The notes under the pieces were generated by a model that saw only the letters and a program-made list of their open reading frames with translations, was not told the origin of the DNA and did not search any database. A program made the position numbers and the translations under genes. A stretch of 64,000 nt of DNA from Arenibacter catalasegens (GTDB lineage: Bacteria > Bacteroidota > Bacteroidia > Flavobacteriales > Flavobacteriaceae), in NCBI RefSeq assembly GCF_002909235.1, contig NZ_PHQQ01000005.1, positions 124,001-188,000 on the forward strand. Reading direction: 5' to 3'. Within the stretch, counting starts at the first letter, position 1, and each line of letters opens with the position of its first letter. Below, in pieces: positions 35,530-44,702 of this stretch.

Positions 35530-35991
35530 ATGCCAATATACAACATCAAAGTAAATGGAGTTTACAAAAGTGTAGATGTTGCGGAAGACACCCCCCTGTT
35601 ATGGGTGTTACGCGATCATTTGGATTTGGTTGGAACAAAATTTGGCTGTGGTATTGCCCAATGCGGCGCATGTACTGTTCATTTAGGGGGCAATGCTATA
35701 AGGAGTTGTTCTTTACCGATAGCCTCGGTAGCCGAGCAGGAAATCACCACTATTGAAGGGCTTTCAGATGATGGAAGCCACCCGGTACAGGTGGCCTGGA
35801 AGGAAATAGATGTGCCTCAATGCGGTTATTGCCAAGCCGGACAAATAATGACGGCTTCTGCATTTTTGGACAAAAATCCAACTCCCACTTCAGACGAAAT
35901 AAAGACAGCCATGCATGGTAATATATGCCGATGTGCCTCCTATACTAGAATTCATAGGGCCGTTGAAGTTGCTGCTGCCAAAATAGGGTAA
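35530..35991 (+). CDS. iorA: (2Fe-2S)-binding subunit of molybdenum hydroxylase (IorA-like)
   Basis: A 153-residue subunit with two 2Fe-2S clusters. The plant-type cluster ligands lie in [15 protein letters not shown] and SCSLP (Cys near 40, 45, 48 and 60), the second cluster in CGYCQAGQ and [10 protein letters not shown]. It passes electrons from the Mo centre to an acceptor. The partner catalytic subunit follows at 36083. In isoquinoline 1-oxidoreductase the two subunits form the enzyme, with no FAD subunit, which agrees with this gene pair. Confidence 0.93.
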   Translation: MPIYNIKVNGVYKSVDVAEDTPLLWVLRDHLDLVGTKFGCGIAQCGACTVHLGGNAIRSCSLPIASVAEQEITTIEGLSDDGSHPVQVAWKEIDVPQCGYCQAGQIMTASAFLDKNPTPTSDEIKTAMHGNICRCASYTRIHRAVEVAAAKIG

Positions 35992-36082
35992 TCCGTTCCC
36001 AGGGGAACATTAAGATTACCATATTCGCTTACCTCTAAAAAATATATCCTTGAAATATTAAGGATAAAAAAACTAAAATATT

Positions 36083-38311
36083 ATGTCAACATCATCAATA
36101 ACTTTTAACAGAAGGTCGTTTATTAGGACTTCATCACTTGCCAGTGGTGGACTGCTAATAGGTTTTAACCTATTTACGGCCTGTAAGCCTAAAGTGCAAC
36201 CACCTGTAGATATTTCCCAGTTAAATTTTAATGATTTCAACGCCTTTATAAAAATAGCAGATAATGGTGCTGTAACCTTGTTTTCCCCTAATCCTGAAAT
36301 TGGTCAGGGCGTAAAAACAGCTATGCCCATGCTTATTGCAGAAGAATTGGATGTTGCTTGGGATCAAGTTTATGTGCAACAGGGAATTTTGGACACCGAA
36401 AATTACACCAGACAGCTTGCAGGGGGTAGCCAATCGATCCGACACGGATGGGAGCCTTTGAGACAGACCGGAGCCACGGCTCGACAAATGTTGGTGAATG
36501 CCGCTGCTGCCAAATGGGGTGTAGATCCATCGGAATGCACTACCTCGGAAGGGGTAATCAGCAATTCCAAAGGAGAGACCTTGGGATATGGCGATGTAGT
36601 CAAGGAAGCGGCATCCATGGAAGTTCCGGAGGGGGTAACCCTCAAGGAGCCAAAGAATTTCAAGATTATTGGAACCGATGCCACAAATGTGGATATTGAC
36701 AAAATTATTACCGGAAAACCCCTTTTCGGATTGGATTATAAGGTAGAAGGAATGGTTTATGCCAGTGTTTTACGACCTCCAGCCTTTGGTCAAATATTGG
36801 ATTCTTATGACGATAACAAAGCCAAGGCAATGCCTGGTGTTATCGATGTAATTAGAATAGGGGAGAAGGCAAAAGAACTTTCAAAAGAAGGTGTTGGCAA
36901 CTGGACAGTGGCCATGAGCAAGAGCGATAAAGTTGTGGTCATTGCAAAGACTACCTGGGAGGCGCTTAAAGGCAAGGAAGCTATTTCGGCCCAATGGATC
37001 GATGACGCTGTTATGGAAAGTACCGATTTCCAGGATAAACAATTACTGGGATTATTGGACGGAAAGGAATTTAAGACCTTAAGAAAGGACGGAGATATTA
37101 ATAAAGCCTTTTCACAAGCTGATAAAATATTGGAACGGACTTACGAATCTCCTTTCTTGCCACATAACTGTATGGAACCTATGAATTTTTTCGCCAATGT
37201 TACAGCTGAAAAAATTCATTTGGTAGGTCCTGTACAAACGCCTGAATTTGCGGCTACCGCAGTAGCAGGCATGCTCGGAAGGGACATTAAGGACGTTCAT
37301 TTGGAAATGACCCGTATGGGTGGAGGATTTGGAAGACGACTTTATGGCGATTTTGTATATGAAGCGGCCGAAATTTCAAATGCCATAAGTAAACCTGTAA
37401 AGCTGGTATTTTCCCGTGAAGATGATATGACTGCAGGAACTTATCGCCCAGCCATAAAATATAGAATTAAGGCTGCCATAAAAGAAGGTATGGTATCGGC
37501 ATACTATTTAAAGGAAGCCGCCATTAACGGGAACATGTATGGATTAATACCTAATTTCTTCCCTGCCGGGGCCATAGAGAATTACCAAGTAGATGTAGCC
37601 AACTATCAAAGTAATATAACCACAGGGGCATGGAGAGCACCTTATACCAACTTCTTAGCTTTTGCCGAACAAAGCTTCTTCGATGAACTGGCGGAAACCA
37701 TGGAAGTGGATCGCATTCAATTACGTCTGGATCTATTGGAAAAAGTAAAAGGCACCACGGACGAGCGTATCGAATATTCTCCTGAACGCATGCAAAATGT
37801 AATCAAAGTAGCCGTGGAGAAATCAGGTTGGGGCAAAAAAAGTGATGGTGTATACCAAGGTTTCGCCGCCTATTATTGCCATAACTCCCACGTAGCTGAA
37901 GTTGCCGATGTTGAAATTGAAAACGGAATGCCTATCGTTAAAAAAGTGACCTGTGTGGTGGATTGCGGAATAGTCGTTAATCCGTTAGGCGCCAAAAATC
38001 AAATAGAAGGGGGTGTAATAGATGGTGTAGGTCATGCTATGTACGGTGATCTTACTTTTGAAGACGGGAAACCGCAATCACAGAATTATGACAAATACCG
38101 CTTGATCCGAATGGGTGAAATTCCTTTGGTAGAATCCCACCTGATTCAAAATGAAATAGCACCAACGGGATTGGGTGAACCAACATTACCTCCTGCCGGA
38201 GCGGCTGTAGCCAACGCCCTAAAAGCAGCTACAGGTAATAGATTTACCCAACAGCCTTTTTCTAAATTCCCGGAACTAATGCAGGTACCGGCAAAAGCTA
38301 TAATAGGATAA
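36083..38311 (+). CDS. iorB: Molybdopterin-binding subunit of aldehyde/N-heterocycle oxidoreductase (IorB-like), exported
   Basis: A 742-residue catalytic subunit of the xanthine dehydrogenase superfamily in the single-chain IorB form. The N-terminus has a Tat motif (NRRSFIRTSSLASGG) and a lipobox-like FTAC, so it is exported folded and possibly lipid-anchored. Conserved pieces are RMGGGFGRRLYGD, EPMNFFANV, GAWRAPYTNF, CGIVVNPLGAKNQIEGGVID and the active-site Glu region GLGEPTLPPAGAAVANALK. It would hydroxylate an aldehyde or N-heterocycle using water. The substrate is not known. All later genes of the unit serve its cofactor. Confidence 0.92.
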   Translation: MSTSSITFNRRSFIRTSSLASGGLLIGFNLFTACKPKVQPPVDISQLNFNDFNAFIKIADNGAVTLFSPNPEIGQGVKTAMPMLIAEELDVAWDQVYVQQGILDTENYTRQLAGGSQSIRHGWEPLRQTGATARQMLVNAAAAKWGVDPSECTTSEGVISNSKGETLGYGDVVKEAASMEVPEGVTLKEPKNFKIIGTDATNVDIDKIITGKPLFGLDYKVEGMVYASVLRPPAFGQILDSYDDNKAKAMPGVIDVIRIGEKAKELSKEGVGNWTVAMSKSDKVVVIAKTTWEALKGKEAISAQWIDDAVMESTDFQDKQLLGLLDGKEFKTLRKDGDINKAFSQADKILERTYESPFLPHNCMEPMNFFANVTAEKIHLVGPVQTPEFAATAVAGMLGRDIKDVHLEMTRMGGGFGRRLYGDFVYEAAEISNAISKPVKLVFSREDDMTAGTYRPAIKYRIKAAIKEGMVSAYYLKEAAINGNMYGLIPNFFPAGAIENYQVDVANYQSNITTGAWRAPYTNFLAFAEQSFFDELAETMEVDRIQLRLDLLEKVKGTTDERIEYSPERMQNVIKVAVEKSGWGKKSDGVYQGFAAYYCHNSHVAEVADVEIENGMPIVKKVTCVVDCGIVVNPLGAKNQIEGGVIDGVGHAMYGDLTFEDGKPQSQNYDKYRLIRMGEIPLVESHLIQNEIAPTGLGEPTLPPAGAAVANALKAATGNRFTQQPFSKFPELMQVPAKAIIG

Positions 38312-38313
38312 AT

Positions 38314-38568
38314 ATGACAATATTACTTTTTGGTGTTACGAAGGACATTATTGGTAGTTCCACATTGTCCATGCCAAGCTCAAGCGAATTTGGAGTGAAA
38401 AAATCCAAGACCGTTAAAGAACTTAAGGACTACTTGGGTAAAATGTACCCTGAGCTAAAAAAATTATCATCTTTGGCCGTCGCAGTAAACAATTCTTATG
38501 CAAATGATGACATCATAATCGATAATTTTGATGAAATTGCACTTATTCCGCCCGTAAGTGGTGGATAA
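38314..38568 (+). CDS. moaD: Molybdopterin synthase sulfur carrier subunit MoaD
   Basis: An 84-residue ubiquitin-fold protein ending in PPVSGG; the C-terminal Gly-Gly becomes the thiocarboxylate that delivers sulfur to precursor Z. It starts 2 bp after the iorB stop. Its large partner MoaE is not in the window. The length and Gly-Gly tail are standard. Confidence 0.9.
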   Translation: MTILLFGVTKDIIGSSTLSMPSSSEFGVKKSKTVKELKDYLGKMYPELKKLSSLAVAVNNSYANDDIIIDNFDEIALIPPVSGG

Positions 38569-38588
38569 GTAAATAAAAAAGTGGATTA

Positions 38589-39572
38589 ATGCTGATAGAC
38601 AATCACAATAGAAAAATAAACTATTTACGGTTGGCGGTAACCGACCGTTGCAACCTGCGCTGCAACTACTGTATGCCTTCGGAGGGAATAAATTTTGCTA
38701 AAAAAGACTCCCTCTTTACCATTGAAGAGCTCTGTAAACTGAGTAAAATAATGGTAGGGCAGGGGATAAATAAAATTAGGATTACCGGCGGCGAACCTTT
38801 TGTTAGAAAGGACCTGATGATTTTATTGCGCCAACTTTCCAATTTAAAGGGGTTACAGGATATTTCTATAACCACCAATGCTACATTGATCGGCCCGCAT
38901 ATAGAAGAATTAAAAGCGCTGGGCATCAAGAATATCAATGTTAGTATGGATGCTATCGACAAAAACACCTTTGAACGGATTACACGAAGAAATCAGTATG
39001 AAACCGTCTATAATAATTTGGTGAAATTAATTGCAGAAGGTTTCAATGTTCGTATTAATTTCATTGCCCTTGAAAATCAGAATACCCAAGATATCATACC
39101 TATTCTCGAGGTGATGAAGCATTACCCCGTATCCGTTCGCTTTTTGGAAGAAATGCCATTCAATGGCGGCAGTAAATCCTTTAACACCATTGCCTGGGAC
39201 TATAAAAAAATATTGAGCCATATCCAGTCGGAATACCCCGATATTACCAAGTTGGAATCTCCAAAAACCTCTACCTCCATCAATTACAAAATAAAGGGGC
39301 ACAAAGGTACTTTTGGCTTGATTCCTTCCTTTACCAGAACCTTCTGCGGCAGCTGTAATCGCTTAAGGATATCTGCGACAGGGGATGTAATTACCTGTCT
39401 GTACGGTAAACCTAGAATGAACCTTCGGGAAGTTATGCGTGGGGAAAATGCGGAAGAAAAAGTTAAAGCGCATATTCTCAACGCCATTGGCAGCAGGGCT
39501 AAAACTGGGTTTGAGGAACAGGAAAAATATGACGGAATATTTGAAAATTCAATGACCTCTATTGGCGGATAA
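38589..39572 (+). CDS. moaA: GTP 3',8-cyclase MoaA (radical SAM)
   Basis: A 327-residue enzyme that rearranges GTP in the first step of Moco synthesis. The radical SAM cluster motif is CNLRCNYCMPSEG (CxxxCxxC) near residue 20, followed by ITGGEPFVRKDL. The C-terminal second cluster lies in TFCGSCNRLRISATG and CLYG. The C-terminal dipeptide is Gly-Gly (TSIGG), as in MoaA where it is needed for activity. It starts 20 bp after moaD. MoaC, its partner, is not in the window. Confidence 0.94.
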   Translation: MLIDNHNRKINYLRLAVTDRCNLRCNYCMPSEGINFAKKDSLFTIEELCKLSKIMVGQGINKIRITGGEPFVRKDLMILLRQLSNLKGLQDISITTNATLIGPHIEELKALGIKNINVSMDAIDKNTFERITRRNQYETVYNNLVKLIAEGFNVRINFIALENQNTQDIIPILEVMKHYPVSVRFLEEMPFNGGSKSFNTIAWDYKKILSHIQSEYPDITKLESPKTSTSINYKIKGHKGTFGLIPSFTRTFCGSCNRLRISATGDVITCLYGKPRMNLREVMRGENAEEKVKAHILNAIGSRAKTGFEEQEKYDGIFENSMTSIGG

Positions 39573-39640
39573 TTCGTTCTGACCCATACCCTGAATAATC
39601 AAGGTATAGGACAGAACCTATAAAAATTAAAATACACATA

Positions 39641-40234
39641 ATGAGCTCCACTAAAATATATGGTCTAGTACTTACCGGTGGAAAAAGTACCCGAATGGGA
39701 ACAGACAAAGGGTTGATAGCATATCACGGTGTAGCACAACGTGATTACCTTTACAACCTCCTACAGCAGGTATGCGATAACACCTATATGAGCATTCGCG
39801 AAGAACAGTCATCGGAATTCACTGAAAATCAGAATCTTATTATTGATCAAAACAAATTTAAGGGCCCCTACAACGGACTCCTAAGTGCCCACAATTTTAA
39901 TCCAAATGTAGCTTGGTTGGTATTGGCCTGTGATCTACCACTAATGGACCTGGACGCCCTTGAACAATTAATCGGCTTTCGGAACCCAGACAAAATGGCC
40001 ACCGCCTTTGCTACAAGGGAAAGTGGCTTGCCAGAACCGTTGTGTGCCATTTGGGAACCTTCGGGATTACAAAAATCATTGGACTATTTAGAGAACGGCC
40101 CTGGTACCTGTCCGCGTAAATTTTTGATCAATGAAGATATTAAATTGGTATTTCCAGAGAACGAAGAAGTATTATGGAACGCAAACTTCAAGGAAGATTA
40201 TGAAAAAGTATTGCTAAGACTAGCTCCAAATTAA
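39641..40234 (+). CDS. mobA: Molybdenum cofactor guanylyltransferase MobA
   Basis: A 197-residue nucleotidyltransferase that attaches GMP to Moco. The signature LVLTGGKSTRMGTDKGLI near the N-terminus contains the nucleotide-binding GGxSxRMGxDK. A later VLACDLPLMDLDAL carries the metal Asp, and GLPEPLCAIWEP completes the fold. A MocA-type transferase also lies in the cluster (44702), which suggests both dinucleotide forms or a division of labour. Confidence 0.88.
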   Translation: MSSTKIYGLVLTGGKSTRMGTDKGLIAYHGVAQRDYLYNLLQQVCDNTYMSIREEQSSEFTENQNLIIDQNKFKGPYNGLLSAHNFNPNVAWLVLACDLPLMDLDALEQLIGFRNPDKMATAFATRESGLPEPLCAIWEPSGLQKSLDYLENGPGTCPRKFLINEDIKLVFPENEEVLWNANFKEDYEKVLLRLAPN

Positions 40235-40283
40235 AGGAACCAAAGACCCACAGAAATTATAACAATCGGATTGTTTTTTACAG

Positions 40284-41357
40284 ATGAATTTCAATAGATA
40301 CCAGAGACAGACCATTTTAAAGGATTTTGGACCTGATGCCCAACAAAAGCTCCAAAATGCTAGCATCTTGGTCATTGGAGCCGGCGGATTAGGTATCCCT
40401 GTACTCTTATATCTTAATGCAATGGGGGTAGGGACTTTAGGAATTGTAGAGCAAGATATTATTGAAATCACCAACCTACAACGACAAGTGTTGTATTCGG
40501 AAAAGGATTTGGGAAGGTCGAAAATAGAAGTTGTATTGGAGCGATTAAGGATGCAAAATTCCACCACCCACTTTAAAACATTTGATACATTTCTTACCAA
40601 GCATAATGCATTGGAAATTATTTCTCAATTTGATGTCGTAGTAGACGGTTCAGATAATTTCCCTACGCGCTATTTGATCAATGATGCCTGTGTGATTCTA
40701 AAAAAGCCATTTGTTTCAGGTGCCATACAAGGCTTTGAAGGCCAGCTTAGCGTTTTTAATTACCAAGGTGGCCCTACCTATAGATGTTTGTTTCCCAATA
40801 TGCCTACACAAGCCGAAATACCAAATTGTAACGACAATGGGGTGTTGGGTGTCATTCCAGGTATTATAGGAAATCTTCAGGCTTTGGAAGCCGTAAAAAC
40901 GGTTACAGGTATTGGCGAAATATTAAAAGGTAAATTACTATTGTTCAATGGTTTAAATCAATCCTATCAAACCATTACATTTACCCTTCAACCAGAGAAT
41001 TTAAAGTTGGATAAACTTCAAAAATCCTATGGCGTAGCACTTTGTGAAACAACTGTTGGCATCAATGTGGAGGAAATTGAGAAGAAGTTAAACGCTGGCC
41101 ATTCTCTACAGGTAATCGACGTAAGGACCGAAGAAGAATTTGAAAATTTTTCTTTAGCTCAAGTTAAAGCAGTAAATATTCCCTTGGATGAGTTAAAGGG
41201 ACGAATTAAGGAATTGGACCTACAAATTCCGATCTATTTACTTTGTCAATCCGGAAAAAGGAGTAAAATTGCTGTAAGAATGTTAGAAGAATTGAATCCT
41301 AACCTTGAGTTATTTAATATCATAGGCGGAGTAGATAGGTTTCTAGCCCATCATTAG
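40284..41357 (+). CDS. moeB: MoeB/ThiF-type adenylyltransferase with C-terminal rhodanese domain
   Basis: A 357-residue fusion. The E1-like domain (about 1-245) has ILVIGAGGLGIPVLLYLNAM, the ATP site, and NLQRQVLYSEKDLGRSK with the catalytic Arg. It adenylates the MoaD C-terminus. The rhodanese domain (about 265-355) has YLLCQSGKRSKIAVRML with the active Cys and can supply sulfur. The usual zinc cysteines are mostly missing: TYRCLFPN has one of the first pair, and the CxxC near residue 245 is absent. It may load sulfur on MoaD in one protein. Confidence 0.88.
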   Translation: MNFNRYQRQTILKDFGPDAQQKLQNASILVIGAGGLGIPVLLYLNAMGVGTLGIVEQDIIEITNLQRQVLYSEKDLGRSKIEVVLERLRMQNSTTHFKTFDTFLTKHNALEIISQFDVVVDGSDNFPTRYLINDACVILKKPFVSGAIQGFEGQLSVFNYQGGPTYRCLFPNMPTQAEIPNCNDNGVLGVIPGIIGNLQALEAVKTVTGIGEILKGKLLLFNGLNQSYQTITFTLQPENLKLDKLQKSYGVALCETTVGINVEEIEKKLNAGHSLQVIDVRTEEEFENFSLAQVKAVNIPLDELKGRIKELDLQIPIYLLCQSGKRSKIAVRMLEELNPNLELFNIIGGVDRFLAHH

Positions 41358-41403
41358 TAAAACTAGTATTATTTGGGCCCCAGCGGTCTGCAAATTAGAA
41401 AAT

Positions 41404-41505
41404 ATGGCCTTGCATTACAACCTAGAGCGATTGGGATATTATTTTACCTCACCCAGAATTGCTGAAAAAAGCAGTTCTGACCTCTCCAAAGGAGAGGTGA
41501 AATAA
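41404..41505 (+). pseudogene. Duplicated 5' fragment of the ChbG-like gene
   Basis: The ORF starts MALHYNLERLGYYFTSPRIA, and its first 12 codons match MANHYDLEQLGYR at the start of the deacetylase gene 190 bp downstream. After TAT the sequence runs into a hairpin repeat and stops after 33 codons. This looks like a partial duplication interrupted by the repeat rather than a working gene. Confidence 0.6.
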
Positions 41506-41507
41506 TA
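41437..41507. repeat. Nested hairpin repeat
   Basis: Outer arms 41437-41450 and 41494-41507 pair with one mismatch; inner arms AGAATTGC/GCAGTTCT and CCTCTCC/GGAGAGG add two further stems. Such hairpin elements are scattered in flavobacterial intergenic DNA. Confidence 0.65.
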
Positions 41508-41591
41508 TTGGAAACCCGTATACGCAAACAGAATCATAGCAAAACGATCTTTTAATTTTTAGATTAAAGCTGATTAAAACAACAGAACGAT

Positions 41592-42458
41592 ATGGCCAAC
41601 CATTACGACTTAGAACAATTGGGATATAGGAAAGATGATATTCTTTTAATTATTCATGCGGATGACGCCGGACTTTCCTGCTCGGAAAATGCGGCTACTA
41701 TAGAAGCTTTGAAAAAAGGGATTGTAAATTCCTATAGCATTATGGTTCCATGTCCATGGTTTGGAGATATGGCCAATTTTGCCAAACAACACCCTCAATA
41801 TGATTGTGGTATCCACCTAACCTTGACCTGCGAATGGAAACATTATAAATTTGGACCTGTACTGCCTTACTCTGAAGTTCCTAGCTTAGTAGATGCCCAA
41901 GGTTTTTTTCATGCTAAAAGGGATTTGGTAAAGAAATTTGCGAAGCCACGGGAGGTTAAAAAAGAACTGAAAGCCCAGATTGATAGGGCATTAACTGCCG
42001 GAATTGTACCAACCCATTTGGATTCCCATATGTACACCCTTGGGCTCACTACAGCACTTCTGGATATTTACAGGGAATTGGGATCGGAATACAAGCTGCC
42101 AATTTTCTTAAGTGACCAGTTACTGGAAGGTGTTGGCAATCCTGATTCGCTACAGGAATCGGACAACATGGTACATAAAGTATATATAGGCAATTTTGAT
42201 GCTATGCAAACCAAGGGCTTAGGGGATTTGTATGCCCAATTTATCAAAAACCTGAGTGCTGGACTAAATGTAATTTTGATCCATCCGGCTTTCGACAATA
42301 TGGAAATGAAACAAGTCTGTGTGGACCATCCCAATTTTGGTTCCCAGTGGCGACAAATGGATTTTGATTTTTTTACCAATCCCCAGACGGCAGCTCTGCT
42401 TAAAGAAAGGAACATTAAACCCATAACTTGGAGAGAAATTCAAGGGACAACCCTATAA
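41592..42458 (+). CDS. ChbG/HpnK-family deacetylase (YdjC-like)
   Basis: A 288-residue protein of the carbohydrate deacetylase family. Metal-site motifs are LIIHADDAGLSCSEN near residue 20, CGIHLTLTCEW, THLDSHMYTLG and ILIHPAFDN. These enzymes remove acetyl groups from small oligosaccharides in the cytosol. No signal peptide is present. Its place inside a molybdoenzyme gene set has no obvious logic. It may be a passenger, or act in the same sugar or acetylated-compound pathway. Confidence 0.88.
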   Translation: MANHYDLEQLGYRKDDILLIIHADDAGLSCSENAATIEALKKGIVNSYSIMVPCPWFGDMANFAKQHPQYDCGIHLTLTCEWKHYKFGPVLPYSEVPSLVDAQGFFHAKRDLVKKFAKPREVKKELKAQIDRALTAGIVPTHLDSHMYTLGLTTALLDIYRELGSEYKLPIFLSDQLLEGVGNPDSLQESDNMVHKVYIGNFDAMQTKGLGDLYAQFIKNLSAGLNVILIHPAFDNMEMKQVCVDHPNFGSQWRQMDFDFFTNPQTAALLKERNIKPITWREIQGTTL

Positions 42459-42489
42459 CAAATCTCCTATTAATTGTAACTTGTGTTCC

Positions 42490-43686
42490 ATGATTTCCTT
42501 TAAAGACGCTTATCAAAAAGTTTTAGATCTCCGCCAGGATTTTGGCAACGAACAGGTTCCCCTTGAACAAGCTATGGGGAAGGTTCTTGCCGAAAATGTT
42601 ATGGCTGATAGAAATTTCCCTCCTTTTAATAGGGCTACCAAGGACGGAATTGCTATTAATTACGATGCCATTGAAAAAGGGCAGACCTCCTTTAAAATAG
42701 AAGGCGTATTGGCAGCAGGAATGCCTTCCCAACTTTTAACAAACACAGCCAATTGTACTGAGATAATGACCGGGGCAGTGGTGCCTGAAAATGCCGATAC
42801 CGTGGTCATGTACGAACATTTGGTCATAGAAGATGGTTGGGCCAGTCTAATAAAAAACCCAAAACAGGGGCAAGACATTCATCTAAATGGAAGCGATCAG
42901 AAAAAAGGTGATCTAATCCTAGCAAAACATTCGATCATATCAGCAGCTGAAATTGGCGTATTGGCGGCAGTGGGCAAAGCTTCTGTTTTGGTAAGAACGC
43001 TACCAAAGGTGGCCATTGTCTCTACAGGGAACGAACTGGTAGAGGTACAAGAAACGCCATTACCCCACCAGATACGCAAATCCAACATCCATACCCTTTT
43101 CGCAGCCTTGTCAGAAGAGGGCATCGTTCCAGACAAACTCCATCTCCCAGATGAAAAAGCGAGTATTAAAAAAGCACTTAGTTCCACTTTAAAGGCGTAT
43201 AACGCGATCCTATTAAGTGGTGGGGTATCCAAGGGTAAGTTCGACTTTATTCCACAGGTGATGGAAGAATTGGGGGTAGAAAAAATATTTCATGGCGTAT
43301 TTCAAAGACCCGGTAAGCCGTTTTGGTTCGGGATTCAAAACGAAACTAACACAGTGGTCTTTTCCTTTCCAGGAAATCCAGTTTCCACCTTTGCCAATTA
43401 CAATGTCTATTTTAAGGATTGGCTTAAACTATCCTTAGGTTTACCACTCCCAAAAATTGATGTTATTTTAAAGGAAACAGTAGAAGCTAAGGGAGATTTA
43501 ACCTTATTGTTGCGGGTTAAGCTGGAGTTTAATCGCGGGCATTTATTAGCATCCTTGGTAAAGGAGAATGGTTCTGGTGACCTGTGTAGTTTGGTGAATA
43601 CTGATGGATTTATTGTGCTTGAACCGAAAAATGAACTATACGAAGTAGGGGAGTTGGTTCCTTTTGTTGCGACCAGAGATTTATAA
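42490..43686 (+). CDS. moeA: Molybdopterin molybdotransferase MoeA
   Basis: A 398-residue MoeA that inserts molybdate into adenylylated molybdopterin. The start is ATG 42490 (MISFKDAYQKVLD) in preference to TTG 42481. Recognisable parts are FPPFNRATKDGIAI, EIMTGAVVPENADTVVMYEH, VAIVSTGNELVEV, ILLSGGVSKGKFDFIP and FSFPGNPVSTFANY, with domain IV after about residue 320. The adenylating MogA/MoaB partner is not in the window. Confidence 0.92.
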   Translation: MISFKDAYQKVLDLRQDFGNEQVPLEQAMGKVLAENVMADRNFPPFNRATKDGIAINYDAIEKGQTSFKIEGVLAAGMPSQLLTNTANCTEIMTGAVVPENADTVVMYEHLVIEDGWASLIKNPKQGQDIHLNGSDQKKGDLILAKHSIISAAEIGVLAAVGKASVLVRTLPKVAIVSTGNELVEVQETPLPHQIRKSNIHTLFAALSEEGIVPDKLHLPDEKASIKKALSSTLKAYNAILLSGGVSKGKFDFIPQVMEELGVEKIFHGVFQRPGKPFWFGIQNETNTVVFSFPGNPVSTFANYNVYFKDWLKLSLGLPLPKIDVILKETVEAKGDLTLLLRVKLEFNRGHLLASLVKENGSGDLCSLVNTDGFIVLEPKNELYEVGELVPFVATRDL

Positions 43687-43691
43687 TTATA

Positions 43692-44702
43692 ATGACACAC
43701 GAACTCAAAAAAATAATACGCGAATACCAATCGGCCACTTCCAGGGGCTTAAAGACCGTTCTGGCCACAGTGGTTGCCTTGGATGGTTCTTCCTATAGAA
43801 GACCTGGTGTGCGCATGTTGATATTGGAAGACGGGCATATGGTAGGTGCAGTAAGTGGCGGATGTGTTGAAAAAGAAGTTGTTCGACAGGCAAAGCCCGT
43901 TTTTGACGATCAAATCCCCAAAGTAATGACCTATGATGGCCGATTTAGATTGGGTTGCGAAGGCATACTTTATATTTTATTGGAGCCCTTTAGGCCGGAC
44001 ACCTTATTATTGGAAACACTTCAGCAAACAATTCAATCTCGACAACATTTTAAGGTTCGCTCTTATTTTGAAAAAAAAGAAGGCCTAAATACCAATTTCG
44101 GCTCAACCTTCTTATTGGGCAACAAGGAATTACCGCTGTTCCCTGACTATCATGGCAAAGATGATCTGGAAGTCTTTGAGCAAAGTATGCAGCCCTGTTT
44201 TAAGCTCTTTATCATTGGAGCCGAGCACGATGCAGTACAGTTATGTGGTTTTGCCGCTTTAACTGGATGGGAAGTAACAATTATAGCCGACCCTAGCGAA
44301 GAAAAGAATATACTGGATTTCGATGGTGCCCATGAATTTCTAGGAATACTGCCCGAGAGCTTTCCTTTAGGGGAAATAGATCAACACACGGCCATAGTTC
44401 TTATGAATCACAGCTACTCTAGAGACTTAAAGTATTTATTAACCTTAAGGAATTCAAAAGCCATATACTTAGGGCTTTTAGGTCCTCATAGAAGACGTGA
44501 AAAATTGTTTAATGAATTAATGGAACTTAGCCCAGAGATTACGTACGACTTTTTAGACGGAATCCATGGACCAGCCGGACTTAATATAGGAGCGGAGACA
44601 CCTCAGGAAATTGCCATAGCCATAGTTGCCGAAATCCTTGCGGTTTCCAGGCAAAAAAAACCTATACTTTTAAAAGATAAAGAAACCGGGATTCACGATT
44701 GA
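43692..44702 (+). CDS. xdhC: XdhC-type Moco sulfuration factor
   Basis: A 336-residue protein. The N-domain has VLATVVALDGSSYRRPGVRM and VGAVSGGCVEKEVVRQA, the XdhC signature with a sulfur-handling Cys. The C-domain is a Rossmann fold (KLFIIGAEHDAVQLCGFAAL, then GLLGPHRRREKL). XdhC binds Moco, helps exchange an oxo for a sulfido ligand, and delivers it to xanthine-dehydrogenase-type enzymes. This fits the IorB enzyme of the operon. The stop overlaps the mocA start by one base (TGATG). Confidence 0.92.
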   Translation: MTHELKKIIREYQSATSRGLKTVLATVVALDGSSYRRPGVRMLILEDGHMVGAVSGGCVEKEVVRQAKPVFDDQIPKVMTYDGRFRLGCEGILYILLEPFRPDTLLLETLQQTIQSRQHFKVRSYFEKKEGLNTNFGSTFLLGNKELPLFPDYHGKDDLEVFEQSMQPCFKLFIIGAEHDAVQLCGFAALTGWEVTIIADPSEEKNILDFDGAHEFLGILPESFPLGEIDQHTAIVLMNHSYSRDLKYLLTLRNSKAIYLGLLGPHRRREKLFNELMELSPEITYDFLDGIHGPAGLNIGAETPQEIAIAIVAEILAVSRQKKPILLKDKETGIHD

